From contig CM041292.1 in the NCBI GenBank assembly GCA_023052935.1, forward strand, positions 174,158,900-174,222,899: 64,000 nt of DNA. The letters are read 5' to 3'. Position numbers and translations under genes: made by a program. Below are positions 20,186 through 30,524 of the stretch, piece by piece. The DNA comes from Piezodorus guildinii. Lineage: Eukaryota > Arthropoda > Insecta > Hemiptera > Pentatomidae. A model generated the notes under the pieces. That model was not told the DNA's origin and did no database searches. It was given only the letters and a program-made list of their open reading frames with translations. The number at the start of each line of letters is the position of its first letter. Within the stretch, counting starts at the first letter, position 1.

Positions 20186-23054
20186 CTGATTAAAAAAATA
20201 TGGAGTAATTAATAAAATGTTTACTGTGGAAATATGCATTCAAGATTAAACAGTCTACATACAACTTTTTTTAGATGGATATTTTTCAACTTACCGCGGC
20301 GGCACCTTTGGCCTTTTCCAATGCTTTTTCGAGAGCTTCTTTGATTTCCTTGATCTTGGGCTAGAGTTTCAAATAATTAATATTAGTTAGTAATATACTT
20401 ACTCAAGATACGGGATAAAATCAATTCACACACCCATATATGCATCATAAATTAGATATTGAATAATCGGTGTTTTCTATTTCTTGTATTTTATGTATAT
20501 ATTGGGTTGATGCAAAATTAATGCAGGTTTCCTCTATTGCAATATCTTAATTCCAATTGTGTAAACAAAGCTAATCCTAACATTGATCATTATTATACCA
20601 AAACAAACCTTATCTAATACCCTCTCTTTCACCATGAATTTGTTTAGTAAAATCGTTTTGTTCAGTGTGTTCAAAGGTCTTGAATCGAAAATGTCAAAGT
20701 GCGATTTTCGTCAAATTTATTTTTACGAATTTAAATTAGGGCGCAGCGCTGCGCAAACGGCTCGTAATATTAATGAAGTGTGGGGTCAGGGGGCTATTAA
20801 TGAGTGCACGGTGCAGCGTTGGTTCCAGAAGTTTCGCAGAGGAGATTTCGACCTCGAAGACAAGGAAGGTCGGGGTCGTCATCTTGCTCTGGACAACGAC
20901 CAGCTGAGGTCAAAAGTGGAAGAAGACCCAACTAAAACCACACGAGAAATGGCGGCGGAACTCGGTGTGAACCAATCCACAGTTGTACGCCACTTGGAAG
21001 CAATAGGTAAGGTAAAAAAGTTGGCCAAGTGGGTGCCAGTAGTAACGCCAGACCACACGTTGCACAACCAACGCTTCGACGACTGCACGAGTTGGGCTAC
21101 GAAGTTCTCCAACATCCGCCTTATTCACCTGACCTCTCTCTTACAGACTTCCACTTTTTCAGGCATCTGGACAACTTTTTGAGGGAGAAAAATTTTCAAA
21201 ACCAGGACGACATTGAAAATTCTTTTCGTGATTTCATTGAGTCCAGGGATTCGGATTTTTTTTCTGGTGGAAAAAGAAAGCTTGTTGAACGTTGGCAAAA
21301 GTGCATTGATTCAGATGGAAATTATTTTGATTAAATATATATGGTTAAAGTAAAGATCAACCCAATATCTATAAAATTGTATTTCTTGGTATGCAATCAA
21401 TTTGGGAAATCGTTTTCCACATTTCATTACATATTGGAATAATAACAAATATTGAATTTTGTATGTTTTAATCATTCTAATGTGATAATTACTTTAACAT
21501 TGCACTTAAGGAGCTAACATTCAATAAATAAAAGTTTTACAACATACCTGAGCAGTACCTTTGGCCTTTTCTAAAGCCTTGTCAAGAGCTTCTTTGATTT
21601 CCTGGAGCTTGGGCTGGAGTTTTGCATTGAGACCCTGTTGATAATATATCAAATAATTATTAAAATGTTTACTATAAAAACGTGTTTAACAGATTTAAAA
21701 TGGTATAATAAAATATTTTTAAAAAATATTCTTATAAATAAAGTTCCCATATATGTAACATTGAACAAATGCAATATATTCTGTATTATTATTATAATGA
21801 ATTAATGATAGTAATCAAATGAAGCATAATTATTTTGTTTAAGCATTTCTCTATTTTAACTGAAATCCCATAAAACTGCTATCTACTCGAGCCAATATAG
21901 GAACTCGAATGGAATAATTATTTTAACATTTGTAGTTAATTATCTAACATTTAGTAATAAATATTTTACAACATACCTCAGCATACCTTTGGCATTTTCC
22001 AAGCCTTGTCAAGAGCTTCTTTGATTTCCTTGACCTTGGGCTGGAGTTTTGTATTGAGTCCCTGTTGTCAAAAATTATCTATCATTTTTTGACTCTAGAT
22101 ATATAATTTAAATAATGTATTTGAATTAAAGGTGAGAGCAGTTAGTTATTGAATAATTGGTGTTCTGTGTTTGACGAGTAGTGATAACTCTATATTCTAG
22201 GTTTAGAATGTGTATTTTGATTTACTTGACCTTCGGTTGGAGTTCGGAATTGAGTCCCTGCTGATGATATTGCAAATAATTAATAAAATATTACTATAGA
22301 AACATGTTCAGCAGATTAAGAATAGCATAATTAATATTTATAACATAAGGAGCATTGTGGTCTAGTGGATAGAGGGCTGGTCTATTGTGCTCCGGGTCCT
22401 GGGTTCGAAACTCTGCTTTGCAGAATATTATTTATTTTGTTATTCAGCCGGGGACAACCCTAGGGTATCAATACCCTCCTGTGGCAGACCCAGCCTCTTT
22501 AAAGTGGGTACCCGAATCGGGGAAAAAAGCCATAGACGCTGAGCGTGATTAAGGCCTAATCACCTCATTTTACGGCTGTTGGCTTACAGTACGAATCTCT
22601 ATATTGAGTTTAAGAGGTGCAAGTTTTTTTGTTTTTTTTTTATGATGAGTATTTTAAAATTATTTTTATATATCTAGTCTCTATATACGCAACTTCGACA
22701 CATAAATATACTCGAGTTACTAATATAATGAATAATGATGGTATTTAAATAAAGCATATTTGTTTTATTTAAAGCTTTTCTATCTTTCAACTAAAATCCA
22801 ATAAACTACTGTACTCTATTCCAGTCAATATAAGAGTTCGAGTGGGATAATTATTTTAACATGGTAGTTAATTAGCTAACATTTAGTAAATAAAGTTTTT
22901 ATAACATACCTCAGCAGTACCTTTGGCCTTTTCTAAAGCCTTGTCAAGAGCTTCTTTGATTTCGGTGACCTTGGGCTGGAGTTTCGATTTGATTCCCTGT
23001 TGTAAAAATTATCGATAAATATTTTACTCTAGATACATAATAAAAAGTAAAACA

Positions 23055-23113
<59 letters not shown>

Positions 23114-23512
23114 ACATAAATAAGTAAATGTATTCGAAGTAACAGGTTACAGCAATTAGTTATTAAATAATTGGAGTTCTGTGTTTGCTGGAGTAGGCAT
23201 AGACTTGTTTAGATATGTGTATATTATACAGTAATTAATGCGTGTAACCTGTAACTCTAATTTATATTAATATTTCTTCATGGCATACCATTCACTTTGA
23301 TCACTTTTAAATGTATTGTATATTGTAAAGTATAGACAAATTTAAAAAGTAACTATTTTAAGCAGATAGCACTTACAAGTTAAAGTTTCACAACGTACCT
23401 CAGCTGCTCCTTTGGCCTTTTCAAGGGCTTTGCCTAAAGCACCGTCCAACTTGGGGAGGCTGAACCCCTGGGCTAGGGCCACGCAAACCAACAGAGCTAG
23501 AGCAATCTTCAT
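19979..23512 (-). CDS. Secreted helical-cassette protein gene B (complete)
   Basis: The model joins 23512-23399, 22996-22910, 21634-21548, 20360-20295 and 20185-19979, all phase 0, for 186 residues. The order is a signal peptide with first helix, two 29-residue cassettes, a 22-residue cassette, and a 68-residue Pro/Glu-rich tail ending EAPVEA. Two further cassettes at 22224-22262 and 21977-22061 are broken and must be skipped. A mariner sits in the intron before the 22-residue cassette and a SINE in the intron after the first cassette. Function is unknown; secretion and a helical-repeat plus acidic-tail build are inferred from sequence. Confidence 0.75.
20295..20360 (-). CDS. Gene B exon 4: shortened 22-residue cassette
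   Basis: This 66-bp phase-0 exon begins PKIKEIKEALEK after a CTCTAG acceptor and ends KAKGAAA before GTAAGT. The acceptor lies where full cassettes encode Leu-Gln. Confidence 0.75.
20502..21365 (+). mobile_element. Mariner element (cecropia-type), internally deleted, in a gene B intron
   Basis: The element starts TTGGGTTGATGCAAAATTAA and ends ATCAACCCAA, between TA dinucleotides at 20500-20501 and 21366-21367. Only the outer ten bases of the termini match exactly. At 864 bp it is about 420 bp shorter than usual for this group. The transposase resembles the Hsmar1/cecropia subfamily by motifs such as NARPHVAQPTL and HPPYSPDLS. Confidence 0.88.
20691..21334 (+). pseudogene. Mariner transposase, middle deleted
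   Basis: The N-terminal helix-turn-helix DNA-binding region starts at MSKCDFRQIYFYEFKLG and runs through NQSTVVRHLEAIGKVKKLAKWV. A deletion junction at about 21035-21045 then joins it to SNARPHVAQPTLRRLHELGYEV in another frame. The first two catalytic aspartates of the D,D34D triad are lost. The third survives in TDFHFF. The end KCIDSDGNYFD is intact. The product cannot catalyse transposition. Confidence 0.9.
21548..21634 (-). CDS. Gene B exon 3: 29-residue helical cassette
   Basis: This 87-bp phase-0 exon begins GLNAKLQPKLQEIKE and ends KALEKAKGTAQ. It corresponds to exon 4 of gene A, which also ends in Gln. Confidence 0.78.
21977..22061 (-). pseudogene. Frameshifted dead cassette in gene B (85 bp)
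   Basis: Both splice sites look intact, but the exon is 85 bp rather than 87. Single bases are missing in the KALEKA part and in the GTA part. Inclusion would change frame and reach TGA at the exon end. Either it is skipped or transcripts including it are non-functional. Confidence 0.75.
22224..22262 (-). pseudogene. Truncated dead cassette in gene B
   Basis: Only the first part of a cassette remains (GLNSELQPKVK followed by an in-frame TAA). The rest, including the donor, is gone. Flanking intron sequence and the adjacent SINE show that it is the counterpart of exon 3 of gene A. Confidence 0.75.
22346..22640 (+). mobile_element. tRNA-derived SINE (family 1), in an intron of gene B
   Basis: The A box is GTGGTCTAGTGGATAGAG and the B box GGGTTCGAAACTC. 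A body of about 200 bp with GCCTAATCACCTCATTTTACG and a T-rich tail follow. It is the best-preserved copy of its family here and sits at the place equivalent to 878-1195 in gene A. Confidence 0.82.
22910..22996 (-). CDS. Gene B exon 2: 29-residue helical cassette
   Basis: This 87-bp phase-0 exon begins GIKSKLQPKVTEIKE and ends KALEKAKGTAE, with an AACAG acceptor and a GTATG donor. Confidence 0.8.
23055..23111. repeat. (TA)n microsatellite in intron 1 of gene B
   Basis: This is a pure TA run of about 28 units. It is absent from the matching intron of gene A, so it expanded after the duplication. Confidence 0.9.
23399..23512 (-). CDS. Gene B exon 1: signal peptide and first helix
   Basis: This 38-codon exon is nearly identical to exon 1 of gene A (one visible change, KAKGAAE for KAQGAAE). 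The donor is GAG|GTACG. The ATG lies about 45 bp after the TATA box, in the CCGAAATG context. Confidence 0.82.
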
Positions 23513-23555
23513 TTCGGCCTTTTCAAGTTCGAATGTATTATCAGCTAAAACACAT

Positions 23556-23620
23556 CCAGTATATATACTCATAATAGATTCATTAATTATGCGATAAATG
23601 TTTGGACAAATGTATTTGCA
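23556..23620 (-). promoter_or_regulatory. Core promoter of gene B
   Basis: TATATACTGGATGTG (minus strand, about 23554-23568) and an upstream CATTTGTCCAAACA block (about 23596-23616) match the arrangement in genes A and C. Confidence 0.65.
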
Positions 23621-24094
23621 CCAATTGTGTTTTTATCATTAATTAACGCATAATGTCTAACGATGATCCTGCTAAGATTAGGTGTTTACATGATTTCATA
23701 TCGATTTTGAGAATTTGTCGTGAGATGTGTTCATGAGGAGGTCTATGATGTTTTTGTGATGAATGAAGTTCAAGATATCTCCGTTTTGTAGTTGATTCTT
23801 AGTATTTTTGTATTCAATTATTATAGCTAGGTGCTAATCATTCTTATACTTTTGCTCATCATGAGATATTGAGTGTGAATTCTCTTAAGAGTTTAGTAAG
23901 TAGTAGGTAGAGACGTATGATTATATCTTGATGGATTAAAATTATAAAATGATCAATTATTGGTTTATATAATTTTTATACGGTCTCCTTAGACGGTCAC
24001 ACTTCTCTCACTGGTACTCTGGTCAAAGGTGGATCTATCCCGATTATAGAAGAAAATGCCTACTTGGCATCTTCCTATCTCAATAGGGATTATT

Positions 24095-24366
24095 TGTAGC
24101 TGGGCGGTTAGCATAACAGCCTCCTATGCCAAAGCTCACGGGTTGAACAGGTGGTCCAAGGATTTTTTTATGGGAGTAAAAAATCCTTAGTTATGCCGTC
24201 CTTCGGAGGGGACGTTAAAAGGTGGTCCCGAGCCTGTGCGATGTCAGGTACTCGTTAAAGATCCCTAATCCTAATAAGAAAGGATAGATACAATTCAGGA
24301 CTCTCACAGTATCATCGTCCGATAATCTATAGTATTATAAAGTGACGTTAAATAAATAAACAAACA
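24095..24366 (+). mobile_element. tRNA-derived SINE (family 2)
   Basis: The head GTAGCTGGGCGGTTAGCA with B-box-like ACGGGTTGAAC is tRNA-like. The body contains CCTGTGCGATGTCAGGTACT, and the tail is AAATAAATAAACAAAC. Minus-strand relatives lie at 49795-50095 and 54793-55037. Confidence 0.72.
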
Positions 24367-24624
24367 AACTGATTGTTGTAGATAATAATGGAACACGCAT
24401 TATTATAACACGCTCCAACATGAAAAAAATAATACAATAACCCAAAAATCAACCAAGGTAAAAGGCCAAGATAACTCTCGAGAACTATTTTTCAGTAATG
24501 CGTTAAATGTAAGTAGAATTATATTCTACATTCGGGATATTCTAGGTAGTCTAATGATAGTAATGATTAAGAGAAAATCCATTGGTATTAGCTGCAATGC
24601 ATATTTGAGGAATTATTTTTTGTT

Positions 24625-24800
24625 TTGGTAGCTGGGAAGTCTAAAGGATAGACCACTAGCCTGTAGTTCTCCAGGTCCCAGGTTCGAATCCCGGCTGTGT
24701 AACAATATTATTTATCCTGTTATTTCAGCAGTTGGGTGACCCTCCTGGAACACACCCAGCCTCTATAAACTATCTGTGGATGAAGTTAAAACCATCAATA
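24625..24800 (+). mobile_element. SINE family 1 copy, 3' part lost
   Basis: A good B box (AGGTTCGAATCCC) and the family block ATATTATTTATCCTGTTATTTCAGC are present, with CACCCAGCCTCTATAAA later. The tRNA-like head does not form an acceptor stem, so this is not a tRNA gene. Confidence 0.68.
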
Positions 24801-24879
24801 AAGCGGCAAATCTCAATACTTGCTAACCAGAAAACCTTCTTTTAGCTCTCACCTCGTTACTTCGTGCTCTTCCACGCAC

Positions 24880-25085
24880 ACCCTAAACACAAGATCTCAA
24901 TCTAGCAATAAATAATTGCCCTCTCAATGGACTGCTTCAATTGAAAAGTCCTTTATCATCCGGGCTGCCATATTTTAGAACTCTTTACCCCTCTCCCCCC
25001 GTAAAGTGTCATCCTTATCCACTTTTAAACACTATTTATTTTTCCAGCCCCTGAATAAAGAATCTTTCGCACATACGAAATATAT
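24880..25085 (+). mobile_element. Degenerate C-terminal RT fragment (CR1/Jockey-like)
   Basis: The frame reading KSFIIRAAIF, stop, NSLPLSPRKVSSLSTFKHY resembles the usual LINE ending in which an RAA..WNSLP motif is followed by a spaced SxxxFKxxL. It has stops and no other RT motifs. The assignment rests on this short ending. Confidence 0.5.
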
Positions 25086-25099
25086 CTTGACTTGATACT

Positions 25100-25570
25100 A
25101 GGCTACTTAACTTATTCAAAGTTATAGTCAGTTTTTAATTGTATCTTATATTTATTTTGGCTTCATATAATTTATTATTTGACTAAATTATCGTGTAATA
25201 AATGAATCCATACAAATTGGGCTTTCTCTTTTCATTGTGCATTATTCTTAGGGAACGAAATATCCCAGGATAAAAATTGTATTTCTTAATTAATCTAATA
25301 TCGAATGGAATTTGGTTTGGACAGGAGTAATAGTCAGAGACTGAGTTTGGAGCATTAATCTGCCAAGTTGAGTTGATACCTCCATTGGTATGTAGATTCC
25401 AAATTTGACACAGCTTCTTTTAAGTAATTACTTTGAGAAGAATATATGGAAATATCAGCGTGTAAATAATCATTTAAACAATGGTTAGTGGAAGTTCGGG
25501 TTGGAGGGAGTATTATTATAATAACGCCTGACTATACGGTTCCAATATGCTTATGTGTGACCCAGTCACT
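25100..25570. other. Stretch with no recognised feature
   Basis: AT-rich, without a convincing ORF or repeat match inside the window. Confidence 0.4.
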
Positions 25571-25574
25571 GAAC

Positions 25575-26690
25575 CTATATATGCTCCTCAAATCGTATAC
25601 ATTCGAATATACAATCCAACAATACAATATAGGATTGTTGGTGCTACATCAACATCGATAAAAAAATGGAGGGATGAGAGTATATTCTTTGTTATGTGTA
25701 TGAAGTTGGAGATGTTTTCTTACATGACCAAGTTCTTTTTGTCTTTTTCTCAAGCGGTTCAAGGAGTGGTTGGATAATGTAACCAGAAACATTTCCTCCT
25801 AAGCTGGAAAACGAAGATAAGTGGCTATATATACGTTTTCGTTATTAACGTTAATGTGTTTTAATCGGAAGAAACGTTTCAAAATAGTTTTCTGATCTAA
25901 TTTTAAATTACACCATTTAAATCCGTCAAACAAACAATCGTGTATGTATTTATTCAAACAAAAGTTGTGATAAACTGAGTTGGTGCTCGTTGTCAATATT
26001 ATTGAGGTATGCATCTTATTGTTGGTTTTCAGGGCAGTGCAGTTAAGGTTAACTCGATTCAAGGTAAAGATGGATTCAGAGCATTAGCAGATATTTTCTG
26101 CGTATGCTTGTATGTGAAATTACTATTTTTCCCCTTTCTATATTATTCTGTTTATATTTTATATCTTTTTTTTACTAGAAAGTATTTCCTAGTGGTAATT
26201 GGCACAGCGTTTTTTAACGCTTTTTGAACACTGCGAGTTAACCTTTGTCCATAAATTATTCTGTATGTTATTTTAAAATGAAAATGAAGAATTGTATAAG
26301 GTTTATAATGAAATTTGTAAAATAATAATTTTTAATTAACATTGAAGCCCTTCAACCACTAGGGTTATATATATTCTTTCCAAATAAACAAAGAAAGGAA
26401 AACAAAATAATTCACTGAATGTAAAAATGCAGCATTTTCTTCGCCAATTTATTGCTGATACGCAATAATAATATGGTCTTGAGAGCCAAGTTCGTATACT
26501 GTACATATACTCGTAATTAATTTCCTGAGCTGGTTCATGCGATTATCTTTACTTATGATTTACTCCAGTCAACAATTAATAAATGCACAATTCAAAGAAT
26601 ACGAAATGCATAATGCTTATAAGAATAAATCACAACTTATTTGAACTTAACTTTTAATTACTAACAATGATTATATTTGTTTAGTAAACC
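25575..26690. repeat. Anonymous dispersed repeat, related to 17690-18190
   Basis: It shares GCTCCTCAAATCG.ATACA, TTGGTGCT, and a later ACTTTTAATTACTAACAAT with 17690-18190. This copy is longer, with about 700 bp of unmatched DNA in the middle. Small ORFs here are not convincing. Confidence 0.45.
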
Positions 26691-27234
26691 TCCTTTTAAT
26701 TATATCAGGCCTATATATCTTATTATTAGAGGGCATTTTCATCATTTAACATTTGTTTATACACCTACGCAACACATTTTTGTCTGACAAGTTTCAAGTA
26801 ATAAGCGAAAAGTAAAATTTTAGGATGTGTTTGTTATTACTCAGAAGCCGTTTGAATTTGAGGAAGTATACAGTTTTTACCCAGTTCATAGGTATTTCGA
26901 TCCATTATGATTAATCTGAGAGCAGTTGAGACGTTGATTTCCAAAAGGTACTATATCCATTCTAGGAAATTTTACAGGAAGCGCGAAAATCTCTCATTAT
27001 TATATTATTAAATTAACTAATTTGGGTCTTTTTGCCTTAAAATTTAGAATTATTTTTTTACTATAATAATAACATAAGGCTGTCTTCTTCTTGGGCCACT
27101 AATTACCAAACCGGTCAACACGCCTTGATCCATCATCGGATAGTACATCCCTGTCATCCTCAACAACGAGGCAAGGTTAGGTCTTAAACAAAAGGAACAA
27201 TGTTAATACTTTTTCGTATAAAAGAAATAACTTA

Positions 27235-28137
27235 TTGTACTTTAACAAGTTCACGGCGGGTCGAATAACAGTATTCAATGTAGTACTGGATAAGATAATG
27301 AGAGAACTGTGGAAAGAAAACGACTCCGGAGCGGTCCTAGGTACGAAGAAGGACCATGTAAAAGTAAAGTGTCTTGCCTATGCAGACGACCTTGCCCTCT
27401 TCGCGGAAACGGAGGAAGAGGCGATCGTTCAGATAAATGCCCTCTCAAGGATAGCCATGAAAACGGGCTTACAAATCTCCTCTAAAAAGACAGTACTAAT
27501 GACCACAGATTCAAAATACAAGAAAATGGCGGTCGACACCATATGTGGAAAGATAAAGGTGACCCCGAAATTCAGATACCTGGGAGAAGTCATCTGCAAT
27601 AACGGATCGGACCGAGAAAGCTTTAAGGGAAAAGTCGCGAAATTGGAGAGCTTGTATTTCGACCTCAAGAACTTCTACAACAAAAAGAACCTATCCATCA
27701 AAGCCAAAGTCCGACATTATAACACCGTTATCAAACCCGTGATACTCTATGGGACAGAGACCTCCTGCCTCCCTAGCTTAGAAAAACTTCTGCAGGTAGA
27801 AAGAAAAATACTTAGGAAGATCTATGGGCCCAACAAGACACCCGAAGGATACAGGCTAAAGTCCAACAAAGAAATATACGTTGACAACAAAAGCTGGAGA
27901 TCGACATCAGGGTAAGAAGGCTCAAATTCTATGGGCACATGATGAGGATGAGCCCTGAAAGGTTAAACCGGGAAATCTTCCGACGATTCCACCAGCGCAA
28001 GAACACGACTGGTTTTTTCAAGCAGATCAGGGTCGACATGGATTCAGCAGGACTGAAGGATTCAGACTGTGGGGATGGAGAAGCCTACAGAAGTTCACTG
28101 AACAATATAAAGGACTTCGTGGTCAAAGAACGCTAAC
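27235..28137 (+). pseudogene. Reverse transcriptase fragment of an RTE-like non-LTR element
   Basis: One frame (27235-27915) begins inside the RT and contains the catalytic LAYADDLALF, then FRYLGEVI and YNTVIKPVILYGTE. It breaks near 27910. A second frame (about 27910-28137) gives FYGHMMRMSPERLNREIF and ends VVKER. Upstream RT motifs and the endonuclease are absent, so it is a truncated, dead copy. Codon use is more GC-rich than in the Jockey copies. The clade call is tentative. Confidence 0.75.
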
Positions 28138-28447
28138 GTAAAGAAAGATAACATCAAATAGAATATTTAGATAAAACTAAATGATGAGAATACAAATATG
28201 TAAAAAAAATCAATTTCGTAAAAAATGTCCTTTAGTACCTTTTGGAAGTCAACGTCTCAATTGTTCATTTCTAGTTGGTTGAAAATCATGAAACAGTCTC
28301 TTTAAGAGATATTATTAACAGGTATAGGGTATATATTTCATATTTTTTTTAACCTTACTCGTGATTAAATATATTTGGTTTTACATTATTTGGAATGGTT
28401 ATTCATGATGAGAAATTTAATGCTAGTTAATCCTTATAAGGACTTGC

Positions 28448-28873
28448 TTATGCGTCTACTGCAGCTTCTGGTGCTGGTGCTGGAGCTTCTGTCTCAGGTT
28501 CTGGAGCTGGAGCTTCTGTCTCAGGTTCTGGAGCTGGAGCTTCGGTCTCTGGTTCTGGAGCTGGAGCTTCTGTCTCAGGTTCTGGAGCTGGAGCTTCTGT
28601 CTCAGGTTCTGGAGCTGGAGCTTCGGTATCAGGTTCTGGAGCTGGAGCTTCTGTCTCAGGATCTGAAGCTGGAGCTTCGGTCTCAGGTTCTGGTGCTGGA
28701 GCTTCGGTCTCTGGTTCTGGTGCTGGAGGTTCTGGAACTGGTGCTTCAGTCTCAGGTTCTTCAGGTTTTGGTGCTGGGGCTTCAGTAGGTTTAGGTGGTG
28801 GGAATGGACGGAAAGGTGGGCGTGGATGGAATGGTGGGAAAGATGGGAACTTTGGGAGTTTTGGGAAAAATCC
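28448..28873 (-). CDS. Gene C exon 3: Phe/Pro linker and long Pro-Glu repeat tail
   Basis: The 426-bp open exon has no ATG and runs from GACAG|GGA to TAA at 28448-28450 (141 residues). It starts GFFPKLPKFPSFPPFHPRP, then FRPFPPPKPTEAPAPKPEE. About ten units of the type EPETEAPAP follow, with variants (SDPETEA, EPDTEA). The Leu-rich plus-strand ORF over it is a shadow of the repeats. Confidence 0.82.
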   Translation of the reverse strand, partial: GFFPKLPKFPSFPPFHPRPPFRPFPPPKPTEAPAPKPEEPETEAPVPEPPAPEPETEAPAPEPETEAPASDPETEAPAPEPDTEAPAPEPETEAPAPEPETEAPAPEPETEAPAPEPETEAPAPEPETEAPAPAPEAAVDA

Positions 28874-30479
28874 CTGTCAATAAAGAAAAAATAATAAATA
28901 ATAAAATGTATAATCTAGAAACCGGTACAGTATAAATTACAGTTCCACAACCTACCTCGGCGGCACCTTTGGCTTTTTCGAATGCTTTGTCGAGAGCTTC
29001 TGTGATTTCCTTGATCTTGGGCTGAAGTTTCGCTTCTATTCCTGTTTCGTAAAATAATTACTGGAATATTTAATTATATTTTTAACCCATATATTTGATA
29101 AAAATAAAAATCAAAACTATATGTAATAAATATATGTATTCCATCAAGTTATTATTTAATAATATATGGTCAGTGTTTACTAGAGAAATATAGTAAATTT
29201 TGATATCTGATTGTCTGCATATAGAGTAACCTGCGCCTTTAATTTATATTAACTTTTTTTTCCTGGAATACTATTTAATTTTATCACTTTAAAATGCTAT
29301 ATCTAGTAAACCATTTTATACTAATAATAATGAATATTATGAGCGTAGCATAAGCAATTATATATTAATTAAATATAAATAATTTAATTTATTTATACTT
29401 CGTCGTAAACCTACGACATCCTGCCCTACAGTGTCCTTTAATAATATTCCACTAGTCCCGGTTTAACAGATTCGCTACTTAGGACTCCTACTTGACAAAC
29501 GACTAAACTGGAATCTGCACACAACACTGATACGACAAGAAACTGCTCGCCGCTTTCCGTTACTTCAACACTTATGGACAGACGCTCTAACCTTCTACTT
29601 AACTACAAAAGGCTCATCTATATTACCATCATAAGGCCTATCTGGAAGTACGGAGTTGAGCTTTGGGGCTCTACTAAACCATCAAATTCTTCCCTTATTC
29701 AATCCTTACAATCCAAAATCCTTCGAAAAATCCCTAATGCTCCTTACTTTGTAACGAATAAGCTCATCGAAAAAGCTCTTTATGAATCTTTCCATTCCCA
29801 CTCTAACCCCTAGTTTCTATCCTACCTTCCTCTTTGATCCCTGATAATCATCCGAGGCGTCTGAAAAGAGGACCTTCTTGTTTTGATTGACTACTAGAGT
29901 GCTGCTAATGGGCTTCATGCTTACAATTACAATCCAATTACAATTACAATTACGATTGCAATCCAAAATCCTTCGAAAAATCCCTAATGCTCCTTAATTA
30001 TCATTCCTTCCATGACAAACTCCACTCCCACATTAACCCATTAGTTTCAATCCTTGCTTCCTCCTCCACTCCTGACAATCCTCCGAGGCGTCTGAAAAGA
30101 AGATGGTGGCCTCGAGACCTCGAGTGTAGATTACCAAGTGGAGTGTTGCCAATGGGCATATTCTCTATATGTCTTTTCATGTATATTATCTATATTATGA
30201 ACCAATTTACTTAATATATTTACTAATACAGTTGTAAATTACAATAAATTAATTTTTTTTAAATATATATTTAGAAGTGTCGTGTTTATGAAAAAAACTG
30301 GAAAAAAGTAACATTTTTTACGTTAAATTTTTACTACTTACCTCAGCTGCACCTTTAGCCTTATCGAAGGCTTTGTCGAAAGCTTTGTCAAAGGATTCAG
30401 AGATTTCCTTTACTTTGGGAGGAAGGCGGAACCCCTGGGCTAGCGCCACGCAAACCAAAAGAGCTAGAAAAGTCTTCAT
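28448..30479 (-). CDS. Secreted helical-cassette protein gene C (complete, long tail)
   Basis: The model joins 30479-30342, 29021-28956 and 28873-28448, all phase 0, for 209 residues. Exon 1 gives a signal peptide (MKTFLALLVCVALAQG) plus an extended helix with three KAF units. Exon 2 is a single 22-residue cassette. Exon 3 is a Phe/Pro linker followed by a long run of 9-residue Pro-Glu-Thr-Ala units. Compared with A and B, gene C has traded helical cassettes for tail repeats. Intron 1 (1.3 kb) carries a truncated Jockey copy. Function is unknown. Confidence 0.75.
28956..29021 (-). CDS. Gene C exon 2: 22-residue cassette
   Basis: This phase-0 exon begins PKIKEITEALDKAF after a CTTCAG acceptor and ends KAKGAAE before GTAGGT. 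The older acceptor 24 bp upstream (AACAG|GAATAG) has lost one base and would read into TAG, so the internal acceptor is the only in-frame choice. Confidence 0.72.
29394..30255 (+). mobile_element. 5'-truncated Jockey copy (subfamily II) in intron 1 of gene C
   Basis: Distal RT coding is visible as TSCPTVSFNNIPLVPV and IRYLGLLLDKRLN, then YKRLIYITIIRPIWKYGVELWG, with stops. A block near 29706 (AATCCAAAATCCTTCGAAAA) is repeated near 29959, showing an internal rearrangement. The end is AGTTGTAAATTACAATAAAT plus an A/T-rich tail. Confidence 0.85.
30342..30479 (-). CDS. Gene C exon 1: signal peptide and extended helix
   Basis: This 46-codon exon ends GAG|GTAAGT. The signal peptide core LALLVCVALA is shared with A and B. 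The mature start is near FRLPPKVKEISESF, and the KAFDKAFDKAKGAAE repeat extends the first helix by eight residues. Confidence 0.8.
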
Positions 30480-30524
30480 TTCGGCTTATTCTAGTCGAAT
30501 ATATAATTATCGTAATCACATCCA

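Noticed and set aside
24629..24705. Possible functional tRNA gene
   Set aside because: The B box is good, but the ends do not pair into an acceptor stem and the family block of SINE 1 follows.
28375..28788. 137-aa plus-strand Leu-rich ORF with repeats
   Set aside because: It is the antisense shadow of the Pro-Glu repeat exon of gene C. The minus frame has splice sites and a homolog in gene B.
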